Origin: Balneolaceae bacterium
Lineage (GTDB): Bacteria > Bacteroidota > Rhodothermia > Balneolales > Balneolaceae
DNA length: 8,470 nucleotides
Reading direction: 5' to 3'
NCBI GenBank assembly: GCA_007123785.1
Contig: SLGL01000373.1
Span: 1 to 8,470 of the forward strand
Positions within the stretch are counted from its first letter, which is position 1. Each line of letters begins with the position of its first letter. The translations under genes and the position numbers were made by a program. Under the pieces are notes generated by a model. It saw only the letters and a list, made by a program, of their open reading frames with translations. It made no database searches and was not told the DNA's origin. Below are positions 1 to 6,313 of the stretch, piece after piece.

Positions 1-50
1 ACCCGGATTTCATTTTAAAGCATAAACAACTTATTGCTCATCCCAAACCA

Positions 51-182
51 CTCATTTTGCCCAAATGCGGGGCAACACTATTGAGAAGGAGACAGCAGGC
101 TCCCTCCTTGTCCCGACACGCTTTTTGTGTCGGGACAAGGAGGGCTGGGGTGGGTCCGAAAGGGCTGGGAGTTCATCTGTCA
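51..182 (-). repeat. Dispersed repeat, copy A (interrupted by hairpin)
   Basis: Read on the minus strand, this stretch matches 6186-6273 on the plus strand. Shared blocks include tgacagatga, agccctttcgg, cccaccccag, cctgctgtc, a variant of tcaatagtgttgcccc, and gcaaaatgag versus gcaaaattag. A third, shorter copy lies at 7485-7546. Copy A differs by a 45-nt insertion at 100-144 that carries a perfect hairpin. All three copies are outside genes and near gene 3' ends. I cannot assign it to a named family; a MITE remnant or extragenic palindromic-type element is possible. Confidence 0.7.
102..144. repeat. Perfect 18-bp-stem hairpin inserted in repeat A
   Basis: The left arm, 102-119, is ccctccttgtcccgacac and the right arm, 127-144, is its exact reverse complement; the 7-nt loop is gcttttt. 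The dinucleotide CT occurs on both sides (100-101 and 145-146), whereas copy B of the surrounding repeat has it once, so the hairpin looks like an insertion with a 2-bp duplication. It could also fold in RNA downstream of the kinase gene, but no T-tract follows it on the minus strand, so a classical terminator is not supported. Confidence 0.75.
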
Positions 183-352
183 TTGGTAGCGTAAAGATTC
201 GGCTAAAGTTCAGAATGTCATTTGACGAGTTTTTTGAAAAATGAAGCATTTTAGATGATTGGGATGATCTCAGATCGACTCGCCTGATGACTCCCCCGTC
301 ATTTGACATGACATTAGTGTTGTGTCAAGACAGAAGTTTTGCAAGTAACCCG

Positions 353-368
353 TCCCGAAGCGTCGGGA
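353..368. repeat. Short inverted repeat tcccga/tcggga
   Basis: Six-base arms, tcccga at 353-358 and tcggga at 363-368, enclose agcg. A nearly identical element, with agcc in the loop, sits at 7374-7389. The same pattern in two unrelated gaps suggests a small dispersed palindromic repeat of this genome. Confidence 0.5.
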
Positions 369-419
369 TTTCCTTATCACCAATGGCAGTAAGAATGGAA
401 TAATGCAGCCTTTTTGAAG

Positions 420-439
420 AAAAACCATTGCGGGTTTTT
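420..439 (-). terminator. Possible terminator after the kinase gene
   Basis: A 7-bp stem (aaaaacc at 420-426, ggttttt at 433-439) closes a 6-nt loop. On the minus strand the run of T ends the hairpin, about 26 nt past the TAA at 465-467 that would end the full-length kinase frame. The stem is AT-rich and weak, so the call is tentative; it could work in both directions. Confidence 0.35.
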
Positions 440-464
440 ACGTCATTTGATCGTTGACATCACA

Positions 465-608
465 TTAGTGCAACGTATCCATTTTGGAACTGCCAATTCC
501 CTTTTTCTGTACTTTCTTAAAGACAAAATTAAATTCCGTCCCATTTTTATCACTTTCGAAACTGTATGTACCTTCAAGCTGTCTTACAAGTATTTTAATA
601 ATATGCAT
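465..608 (-). pseudogene. Detached C-terminal tail of the HisKA_2 kinase
   Basis: Directly after the UGA at 609-611 the same frame stays open for 47 codons to TAA at 465-467. It reads MHIIKILVRQLEG, then YSFESDKNGTEFNFVF, which is the normal end of a HATPase_c domain: the helix after the G2 box, then two strands around GTEF. The residue replaced by the stop is the glycine of the SLG motif; GGA to TGA is one base change. The tail begins with ATG, so a separate 47-residue peptide is formally possible, but no ribosome binding site is visible, and the fragment alone would not bind ATP. I read it as the severed end of the upstream gene. Confidence 0.85.
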
Positions 609-2297
609 TCAAAGTGACCCGGAATCATCAATAATGAAATTGTCCGGCAGCCCGACACCATCATCTGCAATTTTCAAAATAACCTTTCCGTTTTGTTCCG
701 AAATTTTAACATCTACGCGGCCATGGTCTCTTCCGGTGAATGCGTGTTTGTAGATGTTTGTTATGACCTCGTTAATAATTAATGAACAGGGAATCGCCTG
801 GTTAATATTAAGCTCAATTTCTGCTTTATCAATGACAAGATCGATATCTTTTCCACTCTCAAGCGTATCATTTACACCTTTCACAAGCTTCTCAATAATA
901 TCAGAAAACATAAGTTGTGAAAAGCTTTCCGACTGATACAACAATTCGTGAATAGTGGCCATTGTCTGGATGCGGAAAATACTGTCATATAACCGCAACT
1001 GAACTTCTCTGTTTTTTTCATCGAAGGCCTGCAGCTGCATCATTCCGGAAATCACAGCAAGATTATTTTTCACCCTGTGGTGAATTTCCGAAAGCAGTAC
1101 TTCCTTCTCCTGGATGGTGGTCTGAAGCTGTTGCTCATGCATTTTCTGATCGGTAATATTCCGGCCAATTGCCACCCAATGAGAATACCCGTCTTCACCT
1201 TTTCCAACTGGTACCATTGAGGTATTGATCCAGAACCTTGTTCCGTCTTTTTTATAGTTGAGCAATTCCACTTCGCAGATTTCCCACCTTTTCATCGACT
1301 GTCTTAATTTCTCCAACTGATCCTGGTCGGTTTTCGGCCCGTTCAAAAAATGAAGAGTCTTGCCTGTAACTTCATCAGAATTGTATCCAGTCATATTGGT
1401 AAATGCCTGGTTAACATACAGAATTCTCCGACCCTCTTTTTTATCTGGTTCCGCCTCAAGTATGACAACCGCCTCGGTTGAGTGTGTAATTACAGATTCA
1501 AGCAGTTTTAACCTTTCCTCTTCCCGGCGTTTTTCAGTTACATCCCGGGCGAGTGCAATTCTTACATCTCTTCCTTCATATTCAAGCGAACTGCCGGTTA
1601 TTTCCACATAAATGATATCTCCATTTTTCTTTACATGCCTGTGTTCGCCTTGCAGGGTGATATTTTTAGCATGGCGTGTTTCCTGAATAACATCTTTTGC
1701 GCTTTCAATCTCTTTTTCAGGCTTTATATCGAGCAGTGTCATTGACAGAAACTCTTCTTTACTGTATCCATAGTTTGAAATTGCGGCCTGATTTACATTT
1801 AGAAATTTATATGTATCCAGACAAAAGAGCATCATCGGTTCGGGACTCAGTTCAAACAGATCTCTGTAATTTTTTTCAGATTCTTTGATTTTTGCAGAAA
1901 AAATATTTCTCTCAAGGCTGTAAATAATGCTTTTGTAAAGAAGTGTTGGTGAGAGCTCGTCCTTCAGAAGATAATCGGATACACCTTTTGCCAACGATTT
2001 TGCACTAAATGCGAGATCAGTATAGCCGGTTAGAATTACCACCGGTGTGCTGTGAGTTATCGTCATCATATCATCAATAAGCTCTTCGCCATTGTTGTCT
2101 GGCAGGGAGAGATCCAGTAAAATCAGATCGTATTTGGTATTACTTTCTATTTGGGTTTTTGCTTTCTGAAATGTAGTAACATGACTGAGCCGGATTTGCT
2201 CAAATTCTTCAAGCAGAAACTCTTCAACCAATACAAAATCTCCGATGTTATCTTCAACAACCAGCAGGTGCAACTCACGATTATCTCGTCTCTTCAT
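609..2297 (-). CDS. REC-PAS-PAS-HisKA_2 sensor kinase, truncated by UGA
   Basis: A cytoplasmic hybrid sensor kinase of 562 residues; no signal peptide or membrane segment is seen. Order: receiver domain at about 9-130 (acidic E15/D16, phospho-acceptor D62, T90, K112), PAS at about 141-255, PAS at about 265-382, then the HisKA_2 dimerisation helix with EIHHRVKNNL at 404-413 (H407 the likely phosphorylated histidine). Next comes an ATPase domain with the N box (N509, E510, N514, H518) and G1 box DDGVGLP at 545-551. The frame stops at DDSGSL, just before the G2 glycine, while the rest of the domain continues in frame to 465; the intact form would have 610 residues. It starts 6 nt after the response regulator, so they are probably co-transcribed. 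Loss of the G2 box and following helix should abolish kinase activity, although receiver and PAS domains could still be made. The PAS ligand is unknown. Confidence 0.85.
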   Translation of the reverse strand: MKRRDNRELHLLVVEDNIGDFVLVEEFLLEEFEQIRLSHVTTFQKAKTQIESNTKYDLILLDLSLPDNNGEELIDDMMTITHSTPVVILTGYTDLAFSAKSLAKGVSDYLLKDELSPTLLYKSIIYSLERNIFSAKIKESEKNYRDLFELSPEPMMLFCLDTYKFLNVNQAAISNYGYSKEEFLSMTLLDIKPEKEIESAKDVIQETRHAKNITLQGEHRHVKKNGDIIYVEITGSSLEYEGRDVRIALARDVTEKRREEERLKLLESVITHSTEAVVILEAEPDKKEGRRILYVNQAFTNMTGYNSDEVTGKTLHFLNGPKTDQDQLEKLRQSMKRWEICEVELLNYKKDGTRFWINTSMVPVGKGEDGYSHWVAIGRNITDQKMHEQQLQTTIQEKEVLLSEIHHRVKNNLAVISGMMQLQAFDEKNREVQLRLYDSIFRIQTMATIHELLYQSESFSQLMFSDIIEKLVKGVNDTLESGKDIDLVIDKAEIELNINQAIPCSLIINEVITNIYKHAFTGRDHGRVDVKISEQNGKVILKIADDGVGLPDNFIIDDSGSL

Positions 2298-2303
2298 GAA
2301 ATC

Positions 2304-2732
2304 TTATGTTTTTGGGAGTTGAACAAGACTGATCCAAAACTGTTCTATGCTGGTAACAGCATGTATAAAATCGAGAGATTCTATTGGTTTGGTGATATAA
2401 CAGTTCGCATGGTTCTTGTAAGATTTGATGATATCTTTCTCGGAAGAGGATGTCGTTAGCATAATGACAGGAATATGTTTAAGATGCTCACTTTCTTTTA
2501 CATATCCGAGCACTTCATGTCCGTTTTTCCGAGGCAGATTTACATCAAGGATAATTAAATCCGGTGTCGGGACATTTTTATAACTTCCTCTTTTTTCAAG
2601 ATAATCGATGGCCTTTTCTCCATCCCTGGTAACGTTAAGTGAATTAACAACTTTTCCTTCATCCAGCGCTTCAGTAATCAGCATAATATCACCCTCATTA
2701 TCCTCTACAAGCAGAATTTCAATCTGTTTCAT
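2304..2732 (-). CDS. Single-domain response regulator (Rcp1/CheY-like)
   Basis: A 142-residue protein made of one receiver domain. It shows the acidic pair E10/D11, phospho-acceptor D63 in DLIILDVNLP, the T93/T94 switch position and K115 in the ITKP motif. There is no DNA-binding or output domain, as in Rcp1-type regulators that pass phosphate on or act by protein contact. Its ATG overlaps the end of the decayed kinase reading frame by 14 nt (stop TGA at 2719-2721), a typical sign of an old translationally coupled kinase-regulator pair, and it lies 6 nt before the receiver-kinase gene. No clear Shine-Dalgarno sequence precedes it. All key residues are intact, so the regulator may be under selection, with a distant kinase or small-molecule donor, or may simply not have decayed yet. 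Confidence 0.92.
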   Translation of the reverse strand: MKQIEILLVEDNEGDIMLITEALDEGKVVNSLNVTRDGEKAIDYLEKRGSYKNVPTPDLIILDVNLPRKNGHEVLGYVKESEHLKHIPVIMLTTSSSEKDIIKSYKNHANCYITKPIESLDFIHAVTSIEQFWISLVQLPKT

Positions 2733-3302
2733 ATTCGGTACCGGTTGTTTTGGAAATTGAAAAAAGTATCGTTGTCCCCATGCCTTTTGCCGAATCTATG
2801 CGAATAGTCCCGCCATGCTAATCCACCACCTTCTAGCAAACGGCCAAGCCAATTCCGGTCCGTCAAATTCGTCTCTGGAGTGAAGTCTGTAATACACATC
2901 AAAAACGGAGTCGTCCAAATGCGGATCAATGCCAATACCATTATCTGCAACACGAAATTCCCAGTGAGAATCGATCACAAGTCCGATGATTGCCGCTACT
3001 GACTTTTCGTCTTCTTTATGGTATTATACAGCATTAATATTTTGATAAAATAGCTGAAATATTTAAAAAAAACTTGTCCTGTCTTTTGAAAGATTTTTAT
3101 AATTGATTTCAGCACACTGATTCTTAATAGCTGAACGGTTCAGCTTTAAAATATCTTATACAATCTTCTCTGTTGGATTCTCCTGCAATTCCATCTCATC
3201 CCGGTCTGCTCGGGAATCTATCAGCAGAGATTTGATCATTTGCCACATTCTTTCAGCTCCATTAACGGCAATATGATTATAATTTTTGCCTTTTTGATGA
3301 TG
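2719..3302 (-). pseudogene. Decayed sensor histidine kinase, 3' part only
   Basis: Translating the minus strand across stops recovers the second half of a PAS-type histidine kinase. The end of the dimerisation helices, VNGAERMWQMIKSLLIDSR, spans about 3222-3278. A linker follows, then the N box remnant QN-I-NAV*YHKEDEK, then WEFRVADNGIGIDP (G1 box) and DVYYRLHSRDE. After a one-base shift near 2859-2861 the frame continues as TGIGLAVC*KVVD*HGG (G2 box) and ends with KGMGTTILFSIS. Disabling changes are TAA at 3156-3158, 3063-3065 and 3024-3026, the frameshift, and TAG at 2833-2835 and 2818-2820. A few codons also seem deleted in the N box. The phospho-histidine segment and sensor domains are missing upstream of about 3302. 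It was evidently the upstream partner of the response regulator. Confidence 0.85.
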
Positions 3303-3431
3303 GTTTACCCGGCCTTGAATCAATGGGCGGGAACACCTGTTCTACGAAGCCTCGGCGTAGTTGAAGGGTGGCTGGCAGGTGACGTATTGAAAAATTTCAT
3401 CAGCCGCCTGACAGGTAAAAACGGAGTTTAA
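3294..3431 (+). pseudogene. Possible gene scrap, unknown family
   Basis: An open frame beginning at ATGATGG reads like a protein C-terminus: a hydrophobic start (MMVYPALNQWAG), then PVLRSLGVVEGWLAG and ending NFISRLTGKNGV before TAA. Local base composition is richer in G and C than both sides. No ribosome binding site was seen, and the 5' part of the same frame is antisense to the decayed kinase. I do not recognise the family. It may be the leftover end of a membrane protein joined to the kinase remnant, or it may be chance. Confidence 0.25.
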
Positions 3432-3603
3432 ACATAATAGGCCTTGAAATTTTTCCGTTACCCGACCGCACCGGAGGTTTTCTGTATGTTTGCGCTTCTA
3501 TCCTACCATAAAATCGAATATCGCTACGTCGTTCAATCGTTCAATCGAATATCTAAAGATTTCAGCGACAACAATTTATCAGGCGTGAGGACTGTGGATT
3601 GAC

Positions 3604-3631
3604 AATAACTAAAAACTCATCACTCAAAACT
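3604..3631 (+). repeat. Heptanucleotide periodic tract (4 units)
   Basis: ACT recurs exactly every 7 bases (3608, 3615, 3622, 3629) in units aataact, aaaaact, catcact, caaaact, followed by a run of seven C at 3634-3640. It begins 17 nt past the stop of the zinc-finger antitoxin gene. A similar tract, in the same orientation, lies at 4269-4303 on the other side of the module. Confidence 0.65.
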
Positions 3632-3647
3632 CACCCCCCCTAACTCT

Positions 3648-3890
3648 TCATGCCGATAATGACAAAACCTCAACCATTGTTTTTTTACTCTTGGCTTCTT
3701 CAACAATTTTCTCTATACGTTCCGCTTCAGCGTCATCAATCCACTCCTCCCCGCATTGAGAACAGACAGTAGCCGGTACATTTCTCACCACAATAACTCC
3801 GGGCCCATAATCTACCGTAACCGTAGCTGAACCGGCTTCCATCGTTCCCTTGCATACAGGACATGTGTCGGGATATGTTTTTTTATTCAT
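3648..3890 (-). CDS. YgiT/MqsA-type zinc-finger protein, putative antitoxin
   Basis: An 80-residue protein with two CxxC pairs (C10/C13 and C43/C46) separated by a beta-rich stretch, VTVDYGPGVIVVRNVPATVC. This is the N-terminal zinc-binding fold of YgiT/MqsA antitoxins; family members use it to bind the toxin. The region after 50 is an acidic and lysine-rich helix ending at residue 80. The C-terminal helix-turn-helix of full-length MqsA (about 130 residues) is absent, so DNA binding or autoregulation by this protein alone is doubtful. Its ATG overlaps the toxin stop as ATGA, and AGAAAG lies just upstream, so translation is probably coupled. Toxin-first order is as in mqsRA and higBA. The antitoxin role is inferred from family and pairing. 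Confidence 0.88.
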   Translation of the reverse strand: MNKKTYPDTCPVCKGTMEAGSATVTVDYGPGVIVVRNVPATVCSQCGEEWIDDAEAERIEKIVEEAKSKKTMVEVLSLSA

Positions 3891-4201
3891 TTCTTTCTGG
3901 TTTTATAATCTGATTCAAAATGTTTTAAATCCGGCCGGTAAACAGTAATAATATAGCACCATTTATTTACAGTATCTATCGATACAACAACATGCAAGGG
4001 TTTCTCATCACTTTTCCCATAAATTAAAATACTGGGAAAAGGATGATCATCCGGGTACTCCTCAATCACTTCCCCGTTTTGTAATACATCTGTAACATCT
4101 TTCCTGAGGATATTACGTTCAAGAATCCTTTCAAGTGCATGGCGTTTCCAGCTTATACGGCCATATCTTACATTCTCTGAAACCATCTTCTTAAACAGCA
4201 T
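3887..4201 (-). CDS. DUF4258 protein, putative type II toxin
   Basis: A 104-residue protein of the DUF4258 family, small proteins commonly encoded beside YgiT-type zinc-finger genes and regarded as candidate RNase-like toxins. Family-typical features are ISWKRHALERILERNI (H21, R25), the GEVIEEYPDDHPFPS loop at about 43-57, H70 in the central strand and the closing ITVYRPD at about 85-91. The C-terminus is basic. ATG at 4199-4201 has GGA about 7 nt upstream; M6 is an alternative start preceded by aagaag. It is the first gene of a two-gene unit whose second gene overlaps it by 4 nt. The target and reaction cannot be read from the sequence; toxin activity is an inference from context. Confidence 0.85.
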   Translation of the reverse strand: MLFKKMVSENVRYGRISWKRHALERILERNILRKDVTDVLQNGEVIEEYPDDHPFPSILIYGKSDEKPLHVVVSIDTVNKWCYIITVYRPDLKHFESDYKTRKK

Positions 4202-4268
4202 GGTTTATTCCGGGTGAGGGTTATACGATTTGGGTTTGTTATTTGTGGTTTAAAATTTATTGATAGAC

Positions 4269-4303
4269 AACAACTTAAAACTAAACACTAAAAACTCAAA
4301 ACT
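4269..4303 (+). repeat. Heptanucleotide periodic tract (5 units)
   Basis: ACT occurs at 4273, 4280, 4287, 4294 and 4301, exactly every 7 bases, with A-rich filler (taaaact, aaacact, aaaaact, caaaact). It lies about 70 nt upstream of the DUF4258 start and resembles the tract at 3604-3631. Heptamer tandem repeats are known in cyanobacteria and some other groups; their role is unclear. Confidence 0.65.
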
Positions 4304-4661
4304 ACCACACCTGCCGGCGTAACCCCCAACCAGGCAAAGCAGGAAAACCTATACGCCGGACACATTAAAAAAACAGCTCAGAGCCCAAATTACGCTTCAC
4401 TGCAAAAAACCATATCGTCACATCGAGCGCAATGCAGCGCAGCGAAATGAAGTCAAGGTGCAAATCCCAAATCTGGACTATAAAGTATTATATATCGATA
4501 ATTTACACTTCTTTTTAATAAATTTACTGTGAGCGAAGCGATTCCTCCCGATCACCTTGTTCGGGACAGGTGTGAAACGATATCCGGGATATACCTTCTC
4601 TCCATATAGAATAAATCATTTCATGACAGCGTCTGAAAGATCTAATCAAAAAAATATAATT
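4304..4661. other. Gene-free stretch with palindromic repeat debris
   Basis: No gene is supported here. The stretch contains cgagcgcaatgcagcgcagc (4424-4443) and a second GAGCG-type block, gagcgaagcgattcctcccg (4532-4551), followed by cacctt and caggtg arms around gttcggga. These look like parts of extragenic repeats. An AT-rich section at about 4478-4526 with the 8-bp palindrome tatcgata (4493-4500) could hold the promoter of the beta-helix gene, but no clear -35/-10 pair was found. The beta-helix reading frame stays open back to 4557, yet these codons do not look like protein. Confidence 0.45.
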
Positions 4662-6104
4662 ATGAGCTCTTCACGCAAATCATTCATAAAATCAATGGCA
4701 CTCGGAGCCGGTACAGCTATGGGGGTTCCGCTGGCTTTTAGTGGTAAAAATACTGCTGCAACAGGAAAGTCAAACTCCGTTGAAACCGGCTTCAAACCTG
4801 TACTGAATGTGAAAGAGTTTGGCGCGGGGGGAATGGGCGAAACAGATGATTCCGATGCCCTCCAGGCGGCTCTGGATGCAGCCAGAGAGCAAAATCTCGA
4901 AATTGTTTACGTACCCGAAGGTATTTATCAAATCAGCGAAATCCTCATTATCTACGAGAATACAACATTACATCTGGACCGAAATGCGGTGATCATCCGT
5001 AAAGCCGATATCAATGCGATGCTGATTAACGGAACCGAAAATGTGCCCGGTTACGACGGGCAGAGCAACATCACTGTGGAAGGCGGCACCTGGGATGGAA
5101 ATTCACGTGAGTTTCCGTCAAATGTAACTCCGCTTGGGTTTGGCCATGCACGAAATATCACCGTACAAAATCTGACGGTACTCGATGTCTATAACTGGCA
5201 CCATCTGGAAATCAATGCAATTGACGGCGCCACCATACGCGACTGCTTTTTTGAAGGAATGATTCTTACCAGGGCTTTCACCGAAATGATTCAGATCGAC
5301 CTGATGGGTACAGAAGGAATGTTCCCCTGGTTTGGTGAGTTCGATAACACCACCTGCCGAAATGTGCTCATTGACCGCTGCACATTCAAAAATGGGAACA
5401 CTGCCGGTATCGGCACACATTCAACCCGGAAAGATGCCCTGCACGAGTATATCACCATTTCAAACTGTGAATTTATCAACCTTGAGCGGGAGGGGATTGT
5501 CGGACAAAACTGGCAGCACGTTCAAATTGAAAACAACTTTTTCAAAAACTGCAACCAGGGGATTTTGATGGAAGCCAAAACAGAAACCGATTGTGAAGAT
5601 ATTTCCATCATCAATAACAGAATGACGAAAACCAACTACCCGGAACCGGGTGAGGGAATTCGCATTCTTTCGGAAGAAAACGGTTCACAGATCAGGCATA
5701 TCCAGGTTCGGGGGAATTACCTCTCAGGTGTAGAAAATCATGGCATCCGTATCGATTTTTGCGACCATTCAGTTGTGCAGGGCAATACGGTGAAAGAGTG
5801 TGATCTCTCCGGAATCCTGATCTATTACAGTGATAACGTCTCTATCATCGAAAATTCGGCATTCGGAAACGGAAAAAGGGATTCATCAGAAAAAGATATT
5901 CGCATCAATTCCCCGGAAAGGCTTACCACAACCGGCCCCCACATCATCAGTGTCAACAATACGGAATCGTGCCGGGTGGATGCCGCAGATTCCTGTTTGA
6001 TCACAAAAAATGTCTTTAAATCAGAACTGGCTACGGAATCCGAACCAGGGACGGTGCAGGCCTTTAACAACTTTGTTGGCGGGACGTTTTCGGGTAAGGA
6101 ATAG
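4662..6104 (+). CDS. Secreted right-handed beta-helix (pectate lyase-like) protein
   Basis: A 480-residue exported protein. The chosen ATG puts a twin-arginine-like signal, SSSRKSFIKSMALGAG, at the very N-terminus (R5, K6, F8, K10) with a hydrophobic stretch to about residue 27. An in-frame ATG at 4623 and the frame from 4557 would bury the signal 13 or 35 residues in. From about 48 comes a Pectate_lyase_3 opening, LNVKEFGAGG, with TDDSDALQAALDAA. Repeated coils follow, such as NITVEGGTWDG, ATIRDCFFEG, ITISNCEFINL, VQIENNFFKN, IQVRGNYLSG and VSIIENSAFG, as expected for a parallel beta-helix. Such proteins cleave, modify or bind acidic polysaccharides outside the cytoplasm. Possible active-site residues in HHLEIN (180-185) and EMIQIDL (208-214) are only suggestive. 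The gene stands alone, with no transporter or other polysaccharide enzyme beside it, so the substrate is unknown. Confidence 0.85.
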   Translation: MSSSRKSFIKSMALGAGTAMGVPLAFSGKNTAATGKSNSVETGFKPVLNVKEFGAGGMGETDDSDALQAALDAAREQNLEIVYVPEGIYQISEILIIYENTTLHLDRNAVIIRKADINAMLINGTENVPGYDGQSNITVEGGTWDGNSREFPSNVTPLGFGHARNITVQNLTVLDVYNWHHLEINAIDGATIRDCFFEGMILTRAFTEMIQIDLMGTEGMFPWFGEFDNTTCRNVLIDRCTFKNGNTAGIGTHSTRKDALHEYITISNCEFINLEREGIVGQNWQHVQIENNFFKNCNQGILMEAKTETDCEDISIINNRMTKTNYPEPGEGIRILSEENGSQIRHIQVRGNYLSGVENHGIRIDFCDHSVVQGNTVKECDLSGILIYYSDNVSIIENSAFGNGKRDSSEKDIRINSPERLTTTGPHIISVNNTESCRVDAADSCLITKNVFKSELATESEPGTVQAFNNFVGGTFSGKE

Positions 6105-6185
6105 CCGTTTCCAACATAATACCATGGCAATGATAAAGTATCGGGTGATCGCTGTACTCGGAGCTTACGAAACTTCTGGCTGCCA

Positions 6186-6290
6186 CTGACAGATGAGCTC
6201 CAAGCCCTTTCGGGCCCACCCCAGCCTGCTGTCACCTCCTCAAAAGTGTTACCCCGTTTTTGAGCAAAATTAGTTTCTTGACACAACAAT
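6186..6290 (+). repeat. Dispersed repeat, copy B (uninterrupted)
   Basis: This lies between the convergent beta-helix and copper protein genes. It matches copy A (51-182, opposite strand) over most of its length and copy C (7485-7546) over its right half. It contains a small inverted repeat, gccctttcgggc, at about 6204-6215. The join cccaccccag-cctgctgtc is continuous here, which reveals the 45-nt hairpin insertion in copy A. The right boundary beyond 6273 is uncertain. It may serve incidentally as a transcription end region for both genes. Confidence 0.7.
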
Positions 6291-6313
6291 AGCAGTAGCA
6301 CTGAACCCGAAAT

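Larger units (their letters stand above)
1..464. other. Gene-free, repeat-bearing stretch downstream of the kinase
   Basis: No convincing gene is present on either strand; the only open frames are short and lack recognisable protein character. The block holds a dispersed repeat copy (51-182) with an embedded hairpin (102-144), a small inverted repeat at 353-368, a possible terminator at 420-439, and a ten-base word, gtcatttgac, at 217-226 and 298-307. The word recurs without its last base at 442-450. The content suggests an accumulation site for short repeats rather than a regulatory region of a nearby gene, since the neighbouring gene on the right ends here. Confidence 0.6.

Noticed and set aside
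484..753. Plus-strand open frames opposite the kinase (for example 414-617 and 484-753)
   Set aside because: They are antisense shadows of the kinase ATPase domain, whose reading is clearly supported on the minus strand.
465..2297. UGA read as glycine (alternative genetic code) or as selenocysteine
   Set aside because: The genes ending at 3648, 3887 and 6314 use TGA at natural C-termini, so UGA is a stop here. The position is a family glycine, not a redox site, and no stem-loop resembling a SECIS element follows the codon.
2729..2978. Separate small genes of 60 and 74 codons
   Set aside because: Both are frames of the same decayed kinase ATPase domain; motifs continue from one frame into the other.
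3604..4303. CRISPR array or leader
   Set aside because: The tracts are simple 7-nt periodic repeats with no conserved repeat-spacer structure and no cas genes nearby.
4557..4661. Earlier start for the beta-helix protein (515 residues)
   Set aside because: The extra 35 residues would bury the twin-arginine signal inside the protein, and they are encoded in repeat-like DNA.
5825..6301. 158-codon minus-strand open frame
   Set aside because: It is antisense to the beta-helix gene for more than half its length and the rest translates the dispersed repeat; composition is not protein-like.
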